Positions 48,201 through 60,565 of a stretch of 64,000 nt of DNA are shown piece by piece (position 1 is the stretch's first letter; each line of letters begins with the position of its first letter). This DNA comes from Jaapia argillacea MUCL 33604. Lineage: Eukaryota; Basidiomycota; Agaricomycetes; Jaapiales; Jaapiaceae. Under the pieces are notes generated by a model, which saw only the letters and a list, made by a program, of their open reading frames with translations, was not told where the DNA came from and searched no databases. The stretch is from positions 813,099 through 877,098 of the forward strand of contig KL197718.1 of the NCBI GenBank assembly GCA_000697665.1, read 5' to 3'. Both the position numbers and the translations under genes were made by a program.

Positions 48201-49155
48201 ATGTCTCAGCGTTCGACCCCACAATCAGGCCTCTTCACAGAGAAATACTGGACTCACAGACCGGACTATACTGGCTACTCGCCAGAATCCATCTCCGAGC
48301 TCTCAGAGAGGTCTCCCAATCACTTGCAATGCAGGCTATTCCACATTCGCCACGGAAACGTAGGACACAAGCAGCGTACCGTCCCGCACCCCACCTTCTC
48401 CTCCCCCGCCCTATCGTCGGGGTCGTCGTCGTCGTCGTCAGTTGCAACCACTAGGTCGGGGAGCGAGAGACCCTACTCGGGGCGGGTGGACTATACACAG
48501 TCTAGATTGTTCCAGATTAGATTTGGAAAACCAACATCGAGGAACATGGATGGGTTGGCGGTCAGTCTTAGCGTGAATTGAACCTTGCCTTCGATAACTT
48601 TGCTGACTGTGGCGATGACAGAGTTCTAGTCCAGCCAACGTTCGCCCTAAATTGGTGATGGAAGTCCATTCGACCTACAGCACCAATGGGGGGCGAACAA
48701 TTGCGGAGACCAAGCTGGTGCCGCCGCTAAGCCGAGCCATCCCCATCGCGAAACAGGTTCCCACCTCCGTGAACACCTTCATCCAGCACCCCAGGCCGTT
48801 CCGCATTTCCAGGCCCCAATGGGTCGACGAGTTCTTCATGAGCGAAGAAGACGTGAGGTCAGCTGAGCCATCATCGGCGTCGCTTGACCAGTACCTCGGG
48901 TCGTGCCAGCTGGCGAGCTCCCCTTGGGAGTTCAATCCTCTCGAGAATGAGTCCGACGTCGAGGAGGATGAGGAGGCGACATTAGAGGAAGACGAGCCCG
49001 CTGATCTCGCTCCATATGACTGGGAGGAGCGCATCTGGAGATTCGACCTCTTCGGGGAAAGTAATGAATTCGAGGAAGAATACCAGTGGCCACCCAGCCC
49101 CAGCGTATGCCAGACGCCAGCATTCAAGTTTGACCCATTCGACGACGATGACTAG
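48201..49155 (+). CDS. Unknown protein with two RLF-x-IR motifs, copy 1
   Basis: Two exons (48201-48560 and 48622-49155, phase 0) give 297 residues. The first part has FTEKYWTHRPDYTGYSPESI, then CRLFHIRHGNVG, a Ser-rich spacer, and a second related motif YTQSRLFQIRFGK. The second exon has PRPFRISRPQWVDEF, a strongly acidic stretch and a repeated WRFDLF / FKFDPF ending, closing with four Asp. No signal peptide or membrane segment is seen. I do not recognise the family. The internal duplication of the RLF-x-IR-x-G motif and the acidic tail suggest a protein- or nucleic-acid-binding role, but that is a guess. It is the intact member of a tandem triplet. Confidence 0.68.
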
Positions 49156-49185
49156 TCCAGGGAGACAAAGGTGAGTTATCATAAT

Positions 49186-49610
49186 CTACCTGGCTTGCGT
49201 CAGTGTACCGCATCTCATGATCAGAATCCAGATACTCACGATCCGTTGCGAGTTCTTCAAATGGATACAATTTGTCCCGTAGTTGAAGTTCAGAGTGAGA
49301 TTGGTGCTTGTGTACATTTGGGAGCGCAGGTTGTTTCTTAGATTAGTAGTGCTTCGTTTAATCGCTTGGACTTGATGTGAAGGTCCTGGATAAGAAGGTC
49401 GACGGGAGGGACATTGGTTGTTTGTACAGACACGGAGTCGAAGTGATGCACCTAGGAGTAGTGTTTCCATTGAAGCGATCAGACTTCTTTCATTTGCGAG
49501 GATTAGATGCAACACTGACCTCCGATGTGCTGTACCTGATCTCGAAAGCATTACCAAATTGCTATGAAATCAAGGTTTTAGATGAGATTTAATGGACATA
49601 AGGCAGTGAA
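49186..49610. other. Spacer between copies 1 and 2
   Basis: About 460 bp with a small intergenic frame on the minus strand and no motif. The next promoter block starts at 49618. Confidence 0.35.
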
Positions 49611-49617
49611 GGCGCGT

Positions 49618-49680
49618 TTGATTCAACTCACGTGAGTCGCGTTTTGGAAAGTGGCTCTGAATCGCGCCCAAACCTTCCTC
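49618..49680 (+). promoter_or_regulatory. Shared promoter block, copy 2
   Basis: TTGATTCAACTCACGTG with the E-box at 49629-49634, then GTCGCGTTTTG, AGTGGCTCTGAAT and AACCTTCCTC. It is 131 bp before the ATG of copy 2. Confidence 0.65.
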
Positions 49681-49748
49681 CTCACCCACAGCTTCATCGA
49701 CTCTTGCTGCACATTAATTCACCGATATCCCATACAATCTGGAACAAG

Positions 49749-50743
49749 ATGTGCCTTCAGCACTCGACCAATGATTCTGAGCTCTTCACCGAGAAATACT
49801 GGACTCACCAACCTAACTCTACCGGCTTCTCGCCACAATGCATCGCCGAACTCGCACAGATACCTCCCAATCACCTCCAATGCAGGCTATTCCATATTCG
49901 CCACGGGAATGTTGGACGCAAGCAGCCAATCACCCCAAAAGCCTCTTTCTCATCACCGGAGCTCGCATCGTCGTTGTCTTCTGACGCGACCTCGTCTACC
50001 TCGTCCACGGACTCTGGATCAGGGAGTGAAAGAACCAACTCCGGGAGGGTGGATTACACCCAATCAAGGTTGTTCCGGATGAGATACGGAAAACCAGTGT
50101 CTAAGCAGGTGGATTTGTCAGAGGTGTGTCTCCCAACGTATTCAATCTTACCTTCGATGAATCTACTAATCACCGGCAACGACAGAACTATACCCCGGCG
50201 AAAGTCGGCCCTCAATTGGCGATGAGAGTCAGTACGGCTCTTATTGACAAAGAAGGGCCACAGGTCGTCGAGGCCAGTTTCGGGTCGTTTCCAACCATCC
50301 CCGTCGCAGACCAGGGTCCCACCTATGTGGACCCATTCATACGGCACCCAAGACCCCTCCGCATCTTCAAGCCATCATGGGTCGACGAGTTCTTCAAGAG
50401 CGTAGACGTGAACTTGGCGCAATCATGGGAGGGATTCAGGCCGTACCAGTGGGTGAACAACCCAGCATTCAGTCCTTTTGCAAAAAATTACGATGGGGAG
50501 GGAGAAGGGGAGGAGCAAGTGACATCGGAAGAAGAACAGTCACTGGGACCAATCCCATGCGAATCGGAGAGCCGCGTCTGGCAGTTCGACCTCTTCGTGG
50601 AAGGCGACGAATGCGAGGAACGATGCGACTGGCCACGCCATCCAAGCGTCTATCGATCACGTTCGACCAATTTGGCGATGAGAAACGAGGTTATAGGGAT
50701 AAACCCGCGTTACTGCTATCTCCGCATCTTATGTGAGTGCTGA
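49749..50743 (+). CDS. Unknown protein with two RLF-x-IR motifs, copy 2
   Basis: Two exons (49749-50123 and 50186-50743) give 310 residues. FTEKYWTHQPNSTGFSP, CRLFHIRHGNVGRKQ, a Ser/Thr spacer and YTQSRLFRMRYGK align with copy 1; the second exon keeps RHPRPLRIFKPSWVDEFF, the acidic run and VWQFDLF. The last 30 residues differ: instead of the FDPF ending the frame reads RSRSTNLAMRNEV, while the next frame contains ITFDQFGDEK. A frameshift near 50660 thus replaced the C-terminus, and the present stop is the first one after it. The protein may still be made with an altered end. Confidence 0.62.
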
Positions 50744-51169
50744 GAGCCATTGTTATGATCGCAGGGACTCACGATAATTTACAAAGCTCGAACCGAGGCT
50801 CGACCTCAGCGCTCAGAGTTGGACGGGTTTCTTGTCGTTCGTTGGTGAGGGTAAATAAACTCTCCCCAGTTTTGGCTGTGTTGTCGGGAAGGGCATGGAT
50901 TTGTTGTTTTGAAGTATGTTTAATCTCGTTTCGAGGGACTATAAGCCTGTGTGGGATGAGATTCATAGCGATCTTTGTATGGATATGGACTCGAAGTGCC
51001 AGACGCAGAAGTTTTGGTTCCAAGGAGGAATCCGACTTCTGGCCATTTGAGAACCACTGACCAACGCCCTGCCCAATCCCAAAGGCGTTATGGGTGACAT
51101 ATCTGCTACCAAATTACGAATCGAGTTATCAGATAAAATTCAATAGACAGAATGGCCCACAAAGCCAGG

Positions 51170-51232
51170 TTTGATTCAACTCACGTACATCGCGTTGTAA
51201 AGAGTGGCTCTCAATTAGCGTCCCAACCTTCC
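51170..51232 (+). promoter_or_regulatory. Shared promoter block, copy 3
   Basis: TTGATTCAACTCACGTA, then ATCGCGTTGT, AGTGGCTCTCAAT and AACCTTCCTC. The E-box core has changed to CACGTA. It is 121 bp before the ATG of copy 3. Confidence 0.6.
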
Positions 51233-51290
51233 TCTTCGTCGCTCCGTCAACTCCTTCTGCACGTCGTGCTCGCATATCACCTGGATCAAG

Positions 51291-52140
51291 ATGTGGCTTC
51301 AGCGTTTGGAATATTTCACTGAGACATATTGGACTTACCAGCTGAATTATACTGGCTTCTCGCCACAATCCGTCTCCGAGTTGGTGGAGTTGGCTCCCAG
51401 CCACCTGCGATGCAGGTTATTTCATATTCGCTACGGGGATGTAGGACGCAAGCAACGGAGCACCCAAAAAATCAGTTTCTCCTCGCCTGCGACCTCTTCG
51501 GCGGGCTCTCGGGTGGGGAATGAAAGAACCGATCCTGAGGGGGGGGGGTAGACTATATGCAGTCCAGAGTGTTCCAAATGAGATATGGAAAAATGGCGAC
51601 TAAGAAGGTAGATTGGTCAGTGGTGGATCTCTCAATGTTTTGAACCTCACCTTCAGACACTATGCTCACGTATTCCAACGACAGAAGAACACCCTGACGA
51701 CAGGTTGCCTTCGATCAGCGATAGGTGCTCCTTGTGCATCTTGAGCTGATCGGAGGCAAGCCATCGACAACATTTACGAGTTCGACCTGGATAGACGGCT
51801 TCAGGCAGCATCCCGGGCCCTTCCGCATCCTCGCGTTCGAGGGGATGGGTGACTTCTTGATGAGGTCTGATGTCTCGCCTTCGGCAAGGTTGGAACTGAT
51901 GGATGACACATGTCGGTTCAATCCTTTTGGGAACGAGGGGCCGAGGGCGAGGTCGAGGAGCAGGAAGAGGGGGAGAGGGAGTAAAATTTGCTTGCGTTCA
52001 CGCCATGTGAGACAGAGGGGCACGTCTGGCGATTCGACCCCTTCGTGGAAGACGAGGAATACGGAGACTGTCGCTGGCCTCCCAGTCCCACCGTGTGCGA
52101 GCGGACCTTCCGGTTCGACCCCTTTGGGGATGAGGAGTGA
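51291..52140 (+). pseudogene. Unknown RLF-x-IR family, copy 3, broken
   Basis: Begins MWLQRLEYFTETYWTYQLNY, keeps CRLFHIRYGDVGRKQ, then reaches a run of ten G (51539-51548) where the frame shifts; beyond it the second motif (VFQMRYGK) is in another frame. The second exon has in-frame stops but its 3' end still reads VWRFDPFVEDEEYG and FRFDPFGDEE before TGA at 52138. Pseudogenisation probably started at the G run. The Ser-rich spacer is shorter than in the other copies. Confidence 0.7.
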
Positions 52141-52850
52141 ACCAGAGGAATATTGTGAGTTGCGCCATCTGCACCTTGGGTTATTGCTGAATGTCATTGT
52201 TGGGATCGAAGGGACTTACGATAGCCCGTAGATATCTCTGGATCGAGCTGCGGAGGGGCTCAAAATCAGCGCTCAGGCTGGGATAGACATTTTAGCACGC
52301 GCGATTGTCATCGGTTGTGATTGTATCTGTTCGTCGTTCTGACATCGCTCAGCGTTTGCGACCTGCGACAGAATATATGCGACGTTGATGCGGGATTTTT
52401 CGCGCGCTCAGAGTCTCTTGGGTTTTGCACCATAGAATGGACTTGGATATGTTGATCGTCGTCCGATCGGCACCGACGACTGCAGCTTTATCCCCCCATC
52501 AAGCCCTGCATTGACCGAAAAGGACAAAGTAAACTCACCGCAAGTGCGTGCTAGCTCGTAGGCCCATAATGTCGATATCTTATCGAGTGGGAGGTCGAAG
52601 TTGAGTTTTTGAGGCTGCTGTGGTCGATTTTCTTATCATTTTGTGAGAAAGATCGATGTGAAGGAGACGAGTCAAGGGCAAGGTACCGACCCGGGTACTC
52701 CGGCCGCAAGCCGTAGACCCCCTATTTAAGCAGCCAAGCGTGATAAAGGGGTAAGCTTGATCCAGGCTTGATCCCCCCAGCTGCACGCACTGACCACCCT
52801 CTATCTTTTGCAGACGAGGCATCCAGCAACGAGCAGCGACAAACTCAATC
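52141..52850. other. Intergenic; FHA gene promoter
   Basis: Nothing recognised except the upstream region of the FHA gene, which includes GCAGCTGCAC-like repeats near 52780. Confidence 0.4.
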
Positions 52851-55287
52851 ATGGACGACGACATCCAGTATCTGGGAACAACAATGCCCGGGTTTGGAGC
52901 TAGGGTTATTGCACCCTCGCACCCTCCTGCACAGCGTGGTGCCTCTGGTTAGTATTCCGATTCTTGACCAAGTCCGAGGGATCTACGATGCTAATCGTCG
53001 TTTTCGAATAGGTCTGCGATTGCATGTCGAGAAATGCGGCCAAGAGCCCGCTCATGTCCTGACATTCTCCAAATCCTTGACGAGCGTCGTGAACGTTGGG
53101 CGGAAGCCCACCTCTTTCGGAGGTCGGAACGGTATCGAGCTCGACAATGCGATGTTCCGTTGCCCAGTGATAAGTCGCAGGCATGCGAAGATAGCCTTCT
53201 CCGATAGCGGCCATGTACGCTCATTCACTTCCTACTCCCGTGCTCGACTCACATATCCTCAGGTCTACATAATCGATCTGAACTCCCATCATGGAACCCA
53301 CATCCTCAAACCCGGAGAGACCGTTTCCAAGCCTCTCACCCCCGAAACTCCATCCATCCTCGTCGACGGTGATATCGTCACCTTCGGAAAGACTGTTGGG
53401 AGGAATGAAGATGCTGTTCGACCTGTTACAGCTCGGGTTCAACTATTATACGACACCAACGTCGATCCATTTGCCACGCCCAAGTCATCATCTTCCGTCC
53501 TTCACAAACCTTTCGCCTTCTACCCATTCGCCAGTTCGAGTACCCACATGGACTTTGGTCCCGTAGACGTCGATCTCGACTCCTCACCAAAGTCGACTTC
53601 AGGTCGATATGGTGTTTACACCCCCGTATCGTCGTCATCGTCCGATTGCTCAGAATCATCCTCTTCGAAGTCTTCCGAGCAAGAAGAACCGAACGTCAAT
53701 AGTGACGCCGCATCTATCACTTCAGAATGGTGCAATAACCAACACCTGCCTGATGGCTCCGATCCTTTCATGGCAAGATCCCGTATCTCCGCCCTGACAT
53801 CACTGGGTCTTCCTTCCCTATGGAAGAGATTCCTTCCTCCCCTCGGCCCCACATCTGCTCGAGCCTCTGAAGAACCATCCTTCGTCAACGATGTCGAAGA
53901 GTTCGACCAGCAGGAGATTGAAGAAGTCCCAGGACCGTCGACTCCTTCTCACAATTCCAATAATGCCGATGAGACCTCGGACCGACCGTCGTCTCCGCCG
54001 GGCGCTTTCCCATGGTCTCCATTCAGCTCACCGATTTGGGATACCCATTACACCCCTGCGAAACGTTATGTCGACATCGACCCCTATTATCCCGTCGGCG
54101 AAGGCTCTTCCGATCATGAGCATGAAGCCCAACGACAACAGAGCCGACACACTTCTATCGAGGCTGTGGCTTCCTCCGGGATTGGGGGCGGTGAGGAGGA
54201 ACGTGAGCATGACAAGCATATGGAGGAGTTCCAAGTCTCACTTACGTCGGAAGAGGACCATGTGCCGATGAGTGAGGCTAGGGCTGTGGAGGACGATGGT
54301 CAGGGCGCCGACGCCCTCGAAGATATGTCTGTGGAAGGGCAATCCGATATCCAGGAACCCGACAGTGTCCCCGCGGATAATGAACCTCCCCTTTCGTTAC
54401 CATCTGAGCCCGAGGCGCAACGTCGTCCAGTAAGCACTTCTGATATTGCAATTAGCTTCTTTCCTGACTCTTTTTGTTAAGCTGTATCCACTATTCGAGA
54501 TCCCCTCGGATGTCCAGGCACAACTCACCAGTCTCACCGAACGCATGGATGAACATATCACAACCACGAACCAGACAATGGATCGTCATCTTCAGCTTAT
54601 CGCAGGAGTGACCTCGGTTTCCCGAACCGCCTCTACGGACATGGGCAAACTAACTACCTTAGTCGAGGACATTGCCCACAAAGACGTACCGAGCCTCCTG
54701 GAACAGATCGAGAAGGTCAAGGCGGACGTGGATATGCTCGCTACTACGAGCAACCAACCCCACGAGCCTGCTGTCCCGACTCCTTCCCTTGACGTTGTTG
54801 AAGAGGCGAAGGATAAGATGGAAGCCTTGGTCGTTGGTAAGTTATATCCCTTTCTTACATGACGCCTTGGCTTGAATGGTCCCTTGCAGAAATCCGGTCT
54901 CTCAGTGACATGGTCTCGCACCGTATGTCTGAGGAATTGGAAGCTGTCAAGTTAGCTCGGGAAGAAGCACACGCAGCCATCGGCCAACAACTTGAACTAC
55001 TCAAGGCTCAAACGCCAGTTGACCGTCCAATCCAGGTACGTGGTTTGAACATGCCATCTGTCTTGCGTCCACATCGCAATCCTATCCAGTCGTTGAAACG
55101 AAAGCGTTCCGAGTCGGAGTCTGAGACTACCGGCGATGACAGTAATGCCGTAGTTGACGATGTTTCGCGAGTGTCGTCGCAGGCACCCCGCAAGCGCGCA
55201 CGTACGATTCTGGCCAAGGTCGTGCGAACCACCGCGACTGTGGGTCTCGGTGCCATCGCCACTTGGACCGCTCTCGCATTCACCTGA
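52851..55287 (+). CDS. FHA-domain tail-anchored protein, SLMAP/Far10-like
   Basis: Five exons (52851-52947, 53012-53214, 53263-54429, 54482-54836, 54890-55287) give 739 residues. Residues about 35-150 form an FHA phosphothreonine-binding domain: VNVGRKPTS, CPVISRRHAKIAF, IDLNSHHGTHI and DGDIVTFGK hold the Gly-Arg, Ser-x-x-His and Asn-x-x-Gly-Thr positions. The middle is acidic and low complexity. Residues about 560-690 are likely coiled coil (LTERMDEHITTTNQTMDRHL, EEAKDKMEAL). The last 25 residues, VVRTTATVGLGAIATWTALAF, form a C-terminal membrane helix. FHA, coiled coil and tail anchor together are the layout of SLMAP and yeast Far9/Far10, scaffolds of the STRIPAK phosphatase complex at the ER and nuclear envelope. 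The 48-bp second intron is in frame and without a stop. Confidence 0.78.
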
Positions 55288-55528
55288 GGTGGTCGTGCAT
55301 GGCAGTTTATGTTGCGGAGCGGAGCAGGCTGGTGCAAGACCGCTAGCCTGTCTCTGCAGGTTTACGAAGGATTTCTTTGTTGTATGATTGGGACTGTAGT
55401 GGTGAAAGTCACTGGACCACAATATCTCACCCGGTGTATGGGCATGTTGCCTTGTATCTTTTGATAAATATGTAATATATAAATTCCCCGAACAACGAAG
55501 CATTGAGCACAGAAGTGAAAAGATCTGT

Positions 55529-58500
55529 CTATCGACCACCACTGTATTTCCCCAAAACATCTCGCGTTAAAGCCCTCAACATAGCTACTGTCACCAAGGA
55601 TTTGTCTCCCATAGATGCGGATGTCGTTACGCTGGGAGAAGGCGATGACGGACCATCATAACTGGGACTGCCTTCATCGCCGATAGCAGCCTCTTCGCTG
55701 GATTGTGATTCGCTGTACAAGGACATTTTCATCCTCTTCGCCGAGGATGTAGGACTAGAAAATATGATTAGTCTCAAGTCCGCTTTTGAGTCACACAACC
55801 GCATACCTGCGACCCTCCTCGTCTTCATCCTCATCGATACGCCTTTTCGGTGTCAAACGGCGGGCATGTTCGAGAACGATTTGGTAGAATGCTGCTGATT
55901 CCGACTCGATAGTGAGAATGAAGGCCTGGACTGAATCGGCGAGCTCCTTCTTGGGAAGAGATACGACAGCATTGCCATCAACCGATAGGGCATGTTCGAC
56001 GCGACCAAACTCCAAATCGGGTAAGCAGTCGATGAACGAGCTGACGGGAAAGCCTGTTAAAGGAGGGAGGACATTAACCAATAAATACACCATTACATAC
56101 TATGGAGCACATACTAGCTCCCATATCCCGGTGTGATTGGAGATCGGATACTATGGCAGCAGAAACTGCATTGAGGGTATCTTCCTCCAGCCAAGATAGG
56201 ACGGAGTCGTACGCCGAGCTGTGATGAGATGAGACACAGCTAGCTCCTGGAGGGTATATATACTCACTCGGAGTCGACTATCTCGTTGAGATAAACCAAC
56301 GATAGCGTGGCCTGGGAGTCGGGGTGCTTCAGAAGGAGGGCTATATGGTCCGTAATAGCTCGCAATGTTCTAATCAGGGCGTGTAGAGCTTGACGAAACA
56401 ACCGCCAGTCAACTGCAGCGGGAATTAGCCAATGCTCAGTGAAAACTATGTGATCCGTACACTGCAGTGATGTGGAACATTTCTCGACGGAATCTGAGGC
56501 GAACTCTTGCCAGGCAGAGGCGAATTGTTTGAATAGGGCTGATTGTAGGGGTGAATAGGAGTCTATGACCATGGATCGAAGGGCCTCACCTCTTAGCGAA
56601 ATCTGTTGCTGAAGCCGTCCAACCAAGTCAAGATCCATTGTGAGCAAGACTTGAGTAAGTTGGCCATCAATGTCCTTCGTAGAAGTCGAGACACGCAAAG
56701 CAGTATGACTTGCCACCACCCCTTCTCGGAGTAGTTCTTCCGTCTTCAGTGGCGATTAGTGTATAGTAGAATACTGAAGCTGAAAGGTACTAGCCTTATT
56801 GAGCAGACGTTGTGGAATCACAGGAGTTCCGTCCTCCGACCAGGTGACATAGAGTAACGAGGGCTGATAACGGCGAGTTTGGGGCAACGATTCAACAATG
56901 TCGCGAAGCCGATAGCAATCTTCGAGAACGCGGGATTCCCTGAGAGCGTAATGCGTCAATCAAAGGCAAAGAGCTCTTCCATCTGGTGGCACACCTTTCC
57001 AGATCATCCTCTACACCTGCCAACGGCGTGCATTCAAATACGATCAATGCAGGAGATTCATCTGATGATGGATCTGATCCATCTACAGAGATTCCGAAGA
57101 TCCCTTCTGAAACCCATTCTCCCGCGGCTGGGATATCGAACTTGTGTTGAACCCAGATAGCTGTGGCATCAACTACTGGATTCGACGTGATCCAGAGTCG
57201 CCACTCGGTTGGTATGGTGCTAGACAAATTCTGGAGATGTGTTCGGATAGACCGCAGGAATGAACCTTGAGCCCAACGACGAGAATTCTCTTGCTGGTTC
57301 TGTGAAGATTGGTATGAGACGTCGGCGAATCGATTTCTGATCAAAGAAACCCATCTGCACCTCTGATAATCGTCGAGCTAGCTCCTCGTCGGTTTGGGGA
57401 GCCTTGTACCCGCTCAGGACGCGTCTTCGGGTGCGCTTTTTGATAACTGAGTCGGGGGAGCCTGTGACACTGCGACGTCTCTTGTCTGGGATGGGCGTTG
57501 CGGAAAGTCGCTCTCGCTCGACTTTCTGCTTGTATGCGTCGCTGCGTCGACAGGCCTCTCTCCACTGAACTCGTTCCGAGGTTTGGCGGTGCCATTCACG
57601 AAACGCGTCCGTCACAACAAGGGACTTTTTCTCAAATTGAAACGCGATGTGCTCAGCCTGCGCGGAGGAGGCCTTCTCCTTGCCTTTTTGGGTGGGTGAA
57701 GTGCCGTTGGGCGGATTTGAACCAGATGCAGGGAAAATCTGAGAGGATACGGATTTCGAAGGAGGAATCACCAAGGAACCACTGGGGTGGAGAAGGGTGG
57801 TGGAAGAGGGTTTGCTGGGAGATGCAAACAAGGGGCTCAACATCCCAGAAGGCAACGATGCCTCCGAACGAATACTCGGGAAGGCGAGGAGAGGATTTGC
57901 AGAGCGTGGGGGTGCACTCTGGAAACTTGAAGTAGGGGTTGAAGGTAGCGATACAGGTTCGACTTTCCTCAAATGTGGGGGGGCATCAAGGGGTGTACGG
58001 GGCTGATCGTTTACTGGACCTAGGTAGTTATTGAGATATAAGCAAAGGAATAGGGGCAGAGGATATTACGCACTGCCGGTTCCTGAGGAGTGAGTACTCT
58101 CAAGCCTGAGGGTGGGGCGATGGCCTAATGGACGGCGACCAGTAGCCTGGGATGGTGAACCCATGGTGACCTGAGTCGTGGATAAAAACAAAGGCTCCAT
58201 CTGGCTTGGTTGAGGGCCGGTGGGAGGCACCTGGGATGGGGTTATTACTGTTTCCGCTCGATGCCCATTGAGCGGTACGGAGGGCTGACTACTAGACCCA
58301 AGGAGACTGGAACTAAAGCTCGGTGCAGGCTGTATAGTCGTAGGCTCGAAGACAGGAGCAGTGGGGTTCAGCGCGAGGTTATGTGACGGGAGGGATGAAG
58401 GCGCTGTAGTGGACGTCGGTCGCGCCGAAGAGGAGATTGCGGGAGATGGAACATTGTCGGTGCCAGGGAAGGGGTACGATTGCGAAGGAGGTGGAATTCC

Positions 58501-60565
58501 GAAATTCGACAACGGCATCGTGCTAAACGGAGTCGCGGAGGTGCTTGGAATTCGGAGTGGCGAGGCAGCGATGGAGGAAAATGGGGGTGCTGTGTCCGTC
58601 GGCGTCGGAGATGTCATTGTAGCATCAACGGCTGAAGCTGGTGCAGATGATGTCGGAGTGGGGATAGTAAAGACCGATGGGGTGGAGGCAGAAACAGGGA
58701 AGGCCGATTTCCCGAATACGGAAGAGCCACCAAAAGCATTCGGTGTTGATTTAAGCGAAGCAAAAGCAGATGCTTGCTGTGGGGCGATGCTTCCAGTCGA
58801 AGGGCCGGATGCCTGGGAGGGGAAGGTCGATAACTGCCCGAAAGCATTCGTCGAAGGAACCGTGAAAGCAGACGAGGATCCGTTGATTGCTTGGGAGAAA
58901 ATGGGTGGTGGTGCGGGGGTGGATACAGGTGCAGGTGCAGGTGCTGAAAGGGTAGATGTGAGGGTCGTGGGTGTATGGTTGGACTCAGAAGCTGATATCG
59001 AACCATCGTCCTCCATTAGCAGCTGGTCAACCTCTGGCGATACCCGACCGGAGGATACACCATCAATGACGTCGGGAACGGCCAGTTCCCCGCGAATGGA
59101 TTCGATGTCCTCGATAGTGTCAGTCCCAAATAGTCGTTCCAATATGCATGCAACGAGATAAATCATGACAAGGCTCCCCGACTCTCGCAACACCGACACA
59201 AGCTGCCCAAAGATCTCCATTCCCTGGTCGTCGACTTTCAATGCGGAAGTCTTGGTTATTGGAGCACTCTTCGCTTGAACGACCAGCCGAAACTGGGTGG
59301 TAAGCTTGAACACGGGATGCTCAAGAATATGTGACGGTATGTCGTCGTGGCGTTCTCTTTGGTCACGAATATGGATTAGGCGATGGTATACACGCATCTC
59401 CAACTCTGTTGGAGATTCGTAACGACCACGTTGATCCTCGTAGTATTCTTTAAGACTTTGTAGGGCTAACCAATGAAGCTTAGAGAGCGGGGCACATCGG
59501 TGGTGTATTCACTCACTATTCATAAGTTGCTGTTCTTCCAATGCGATTGAGAAGCCGGGCTTGTCTCGTAGAAAATGGAGTGCAAGTATGTGATAGCGTG
59601 CGCAACGATCGTGGCATTCGATAGCAAGTGGGCCAGTCTCGTGCTGCATGGTGAAGTCATTCCTGACGGCCCGGGAGCGATCTCGAATAAACGTATGAGT
59701 TTGTGAGAATCCACCTCTGAGCAGGAGATCGTGGAAGAGGTAATCCAAAGTTGTCTGAAAGGCGAACGATGAGTTGCGGCTGGGGTGTGAAGAGTATAAC
59801 GCACTCGTAGAACATGGGGAGGGCGTAAGTCTGAAGGTAGAGTCTTGTCTCCGGCGGCACGTTCATATGCCTTAACGGCACGCTTGTGATCTACTCGCCT
59901 CGTTCCAGGAATCTTCAAGAGGTCAGGCAGATCAAGAAGTAGCGCGATAAAAATGATGCCGACGTACGGTCTCCCATTCCGCCAAGTTGTTCTCTCTCTC
60001 TCTTCGATAGCGCTCAAATCGCGGACACATGTCGAGGCAAGTACCAACCATAGTAATGGCCTCGTCCAAGCGCTTTGGAACCAAAGGATCGTCCATTTTC
60101 CCCTCTGCAATGGCTTTTTTCCGTTCGACTTCGCGTGCTTTCAACAGCTAGCAACAGGTAAGAGTCTCAACAAGCACCAAGAAAGGTTTGGCGTACCTCT
60201 TGATAGAACTTTTCACGTTCCTCCTGTGTCTCAAGCTCGGGCTCCTCGGCAGAATCCTCTTCTTCCTCCATCCCGTCGGTAAGGTCCACATCCTCTTCAG
60301 TGGCTTCGTACTCGTCCCTTGTCTCTGGCTCCTGGTTGAACACAACCGATTTATTCCTCGACTGCACAGTCCTTGGTTTCCCTCTCCCCCCACGTATTCC
60401 ACCTCTCTCCCACCTCTCAGTTTGACCATGCCCAGATGGACCTGCACTCGGGTCCCTACCATGATCCGCCACCCAGTGTCGGTTTCGGGACTGAGATCTG
60501 CTGTTGGAGCCTCGTATTCTAATCCCTGAGGAGGCACCGCGAGGTCGAGAGGACGTTTCCATCAT
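55529..60565 (-). CDS. SAC3: SAC3/GANP mRNA-export factor
   Basis: A large gene with at least twelve exons. It starts at 60565 (MMETSSRP), and the first exon to 60197 is Arg/Gly-rich then acidic. Exon 60147-59968 holds KMDDPLVPKRL and GTCLDMCPRFERYRRE, the diagnostic Cys-rich motif. Exon about 59759-59512 has LDYLFHDLLLRGGF and HDRCARYHILALHFLRD. The SAC3 helical domain continues in QSLKEYYEDQRGRY, EMRVYHRLIHIRDQR and MIYLVACILERLFG. The part near 58.1-59.0 kb is Ser/Pro/Thr-rich with Phe-Gly motifs (NAFGQLS, SSVFGKSAF, NFGIPPP) as in GANP. Later exons contain VTDAFREWHRQTSERVQWRE and a helical C-terminus ending RALTRDVLGKYSGGR at 55531. SAC3 is the TREX-2 scaffold that docks mRNPs at the nuclear pore. 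Several middle splice sites are not verified. Confidence 0.85.

Noticed and set aside
58361-59161. 266-codon plus-strand frame
   Set aside because: Antisense to the Ser/Pro/Thr-rich part of SAC3. The codon bias of that low-complexity stretch leaves the opposite strand open, giving an Asp/Gly/Ala/Val-rich shadow.
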